Positions 4,863-6,136 of a DNA stretch of 6,136 nt are shown piece after piece. This stretch comes from Spirochaetales bacterium (GTDB taxonomy: Bacteria; Spirochaetota; Spirochaetia; SZUA-6; DRHE01), in contig JAFGQJ010000071.1 of NCBI GenBank assembly GCA_016935715.1, positions 1-6,136 of the forward strand, read 5' to 3'. How positions within the stretch are numbered: the first letter of the stretch is position 1; each line of letters begins with the position of its first letter. The position numbers and the translations under genes were made by a program. The notes beneath the pieces are model-generated. The model was not told the origin of the DNA. It made no database searches and was given only the letters and a program-made list of their open reading frames with translations.

Positions 4863-6136
4863 ATGCAGAACAAACGCGCGATCGTTGTCGTATTCTCTCT
4901 AGTGATACTTTTTCTGTTTCTCGTTTCCTGCTCCCAGGCCTACAGCGCCGGACAGCGGGAGGCGGAGGACGAGAGTCCGCTCATGAGCCAGCCCGTAAAA
5001 TCCGAACCGCTGGAACCCACTCTCGAGCAGATTCAATACTCCTTTCGGCAGGTTGCCCAGGCATCCCTGCCCATCGTGGTGGAGATCAACACGATCGAGG
5101 TGATCACCCAGAGGATCCCGCGCACCCAGTCGCCGTGGGACTTCTTCTTCGGCCCCTCTCCCGGCCCGGGAGATTCCGAAGAGAGGGAGTTCCGGCAGCC
5201 GGGTCTGGGCTCCGGCGTGATCGTGGCCCGAACCAACGGAAAGGTGTACGTGCTGACCAACAACCACGTGGCCGGCCAGGCCGAGGAAATCAGCGTCAGC
5301 CTCTACGACGGCCGGGAGTTCAAGGGTAAGCTGGTAGGGGCCGATCCGCGCAGGGACCTGGCCGTGATCATGTTCGAAACCCGCGAGGAGGTGCCGGTGG
5401 CCACGCTGGGCGATTCGGATTCGATGCAGGTCGGCGACCTGGTACTGGCCGTGGGCAATCCCTTCGGCTTCGAATCCACCATCACCATGGGGATAGTCAG
5501 CGCAGTGGGCAGGCAGGCGGACACGAGCACGAGCATCGCCAGCCTGACCGACTACATCCAGACCGACGCATCGATCAATCCGGGCAACTCCGGCGGTGCG
5601 CTGGTCAACCTGAGGGGCGAAGTGATCGGCATCAACACCTGGATCGCTTCCCGCACCGGCTCGAGCGCCGGATTGGGGTTTGCCGTGCCCATCAACACGG
5701 CCAAGAAGACTGTAGATGAGATCCTCACCAAGGGCCGGGTGGAATACGGCTGGCTCGGCGTCCAGATCGTAGACGTGGATCCCCAGAGATTTCCCGACTA
5801 CCGGGAGGATTTCAAGCTCGGAGATGCAACCGGCTCCTTCGTGGTCAATATCTTCAAGGGTTCCCCCGCCTACGCTGCGGGAATCCTGCCGGGTGACTAC
5901 ATCACCCGCATCGGAGGCCGAGACGTCAAGGATACCGCCGACCTGACCAGGATTGTGGGCAACCTGCCCCCGGGAAACCGCTACGATGTGAAGGTGATCC
6001 GTGAAGGCAGAGAACAGAGCTTCGACATACGCCTGGCGATCCGGGAAGAGGACAAAGAGATCGCCGCTCAGAGCAAGAACCTGTGGCCGGGGATGTACAT
6101 CGCCTCGATGAGCCCCGAGCTGAGGGAACAACTCAC
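4863..6136 (+). CDS. htrA: HtrA/DegP-family serine protease, predicted lipoprotein (C-terminus beyond window)
   Basis: This is an envelope quality-control protease of the Do/HtrA family, which cleaves or chaperones misfolded exported proteins. I translated it by hand: 424 codons are open to the window edge. The N-terminus is a lipoprotein signal peptide: basic NKR, a hydrophobic core (6-21), then lipobox LVSC with C23 as the lipidation site and Ser at +2, so the mature protein is probably membrane-anchored. A flexible region (24-52) leads into the trypsin-like domain (about 55-290). The catalytic triad is intact: H135 in LTNNHV, D165 in RRDLAVI and S243 in NPGNSGGAL. The first PDZ domain covers about 295-395, starting YGWLGV and including GSPAYAAGILPGDYI. 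A second PDZ-like segment seems to begin at about 408 and is cut off. The start is chosen on a strong GAGGAGG site. It has its own promoter and a long leader, so it is probably not co-transcribed obligately with glgC. DegP, DegQ and DegS cannot be told apart without the C-terminus. Confidence 0.94.
   Translation, partial: MQNKRAIVVVFSLVILFLFLVSCSQAYSAGQREAEDESPLMSQPVKSEPLEPTLEQIQYSFRQVAQASLPIVVEINTIEVITQRIPRTQSPWDFFFGPSPGPGDSEEREFRQPGLGSGVIVARTNGKVYVLTNNHVAGQAEEISVSLYDGREFKGKLVGADPRRDLAVIMFETREEVPVATLGDSDSMQVGDLVLAVGNPFGFESTITMGIVSAVGRQADTSTSIASLTDYIQTDASINPGNSGGALVNLRGEVIGINTWIASRTGSSAGLGFAVPINTAKKTVDEILTKGRVEYGWLGVQIVDVDPQRFPDYREDFKLGDATGSFVVNIFKGSPAYAAGILPGDYITRIGGRDVKDTADLTRIVGNLPPGNRYDVKVIREGREQSFDIRLAIREEDKEIAAQSKNLWPGMYIASMSPELREQL

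Overview
The window is GC-rich (around 60% by eye) bacterial chromosomal DNA with dense, ordinary gene packing: four protein genes, no RNA genes, no CRISPR array and no recognisable mobile element. The lipobox on the HtrA-type protease points to a bacterium with a periplasm or outer envelope. The style of the glucose-1-phosphate adenylyltransferase together with an MrfAB pair would fit a GC-rich spirochaete-like diderm. That placement is an inference from remembered family resemblance, held at roughly even odds.

Left half, minus strand (1-3281): a two-gene unit read leftward. It begins with a DEAD/DEAH-type helicase carrying a C-terminal four-cysteine motif (mrfA/yprA family, 978-3281). Six bases later comes a DEDDh 3'-5' exonuclease (mrfB/yprB family, 1-971, cut off by the window edge). 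The order, spacing and domain content match the mitomycin-repair pair MrfA-MrfB of Bacillus subtilis, a UvrABC-independent excision route in which the helicase unwinds and the nuclease degrades the damaged strand.

Centre (3282-3358): a 77-bp AT-rich divergent spacer holding the helicase's strong ribosome binding site on one strand and a good sigma70-type promoter for glgC on the other. The glgC promoter sits so close to its ATG that the transcript is predicted to be leaderless or nearly so.

Right half, plus strand (3359-6136): glgC (ADP-glucose synthesis, 426 aa) is of the cyanobacterial/plant sequence type rather than the enterobacterial type. A 223-bp spacer follows, with a tandem 15-bp repeat across the glgC stop codon, a second promoter and a structured leader of about 160 nt. 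Last comes an HtrA/DegP-type serine protease with a lipoprotein signal peptide, cut off by the window edge in its second PDZ-like region. The three transcription units (DNA repair, glycogen precursor synthesis, envelope protein quality control) show no obvious shared function. I see no strong sign of a new multi-gene system. The most unusual features are the leaderless glgC start, its plant-type regulatory lysines, and the protease leader with mutually exclusive helices.
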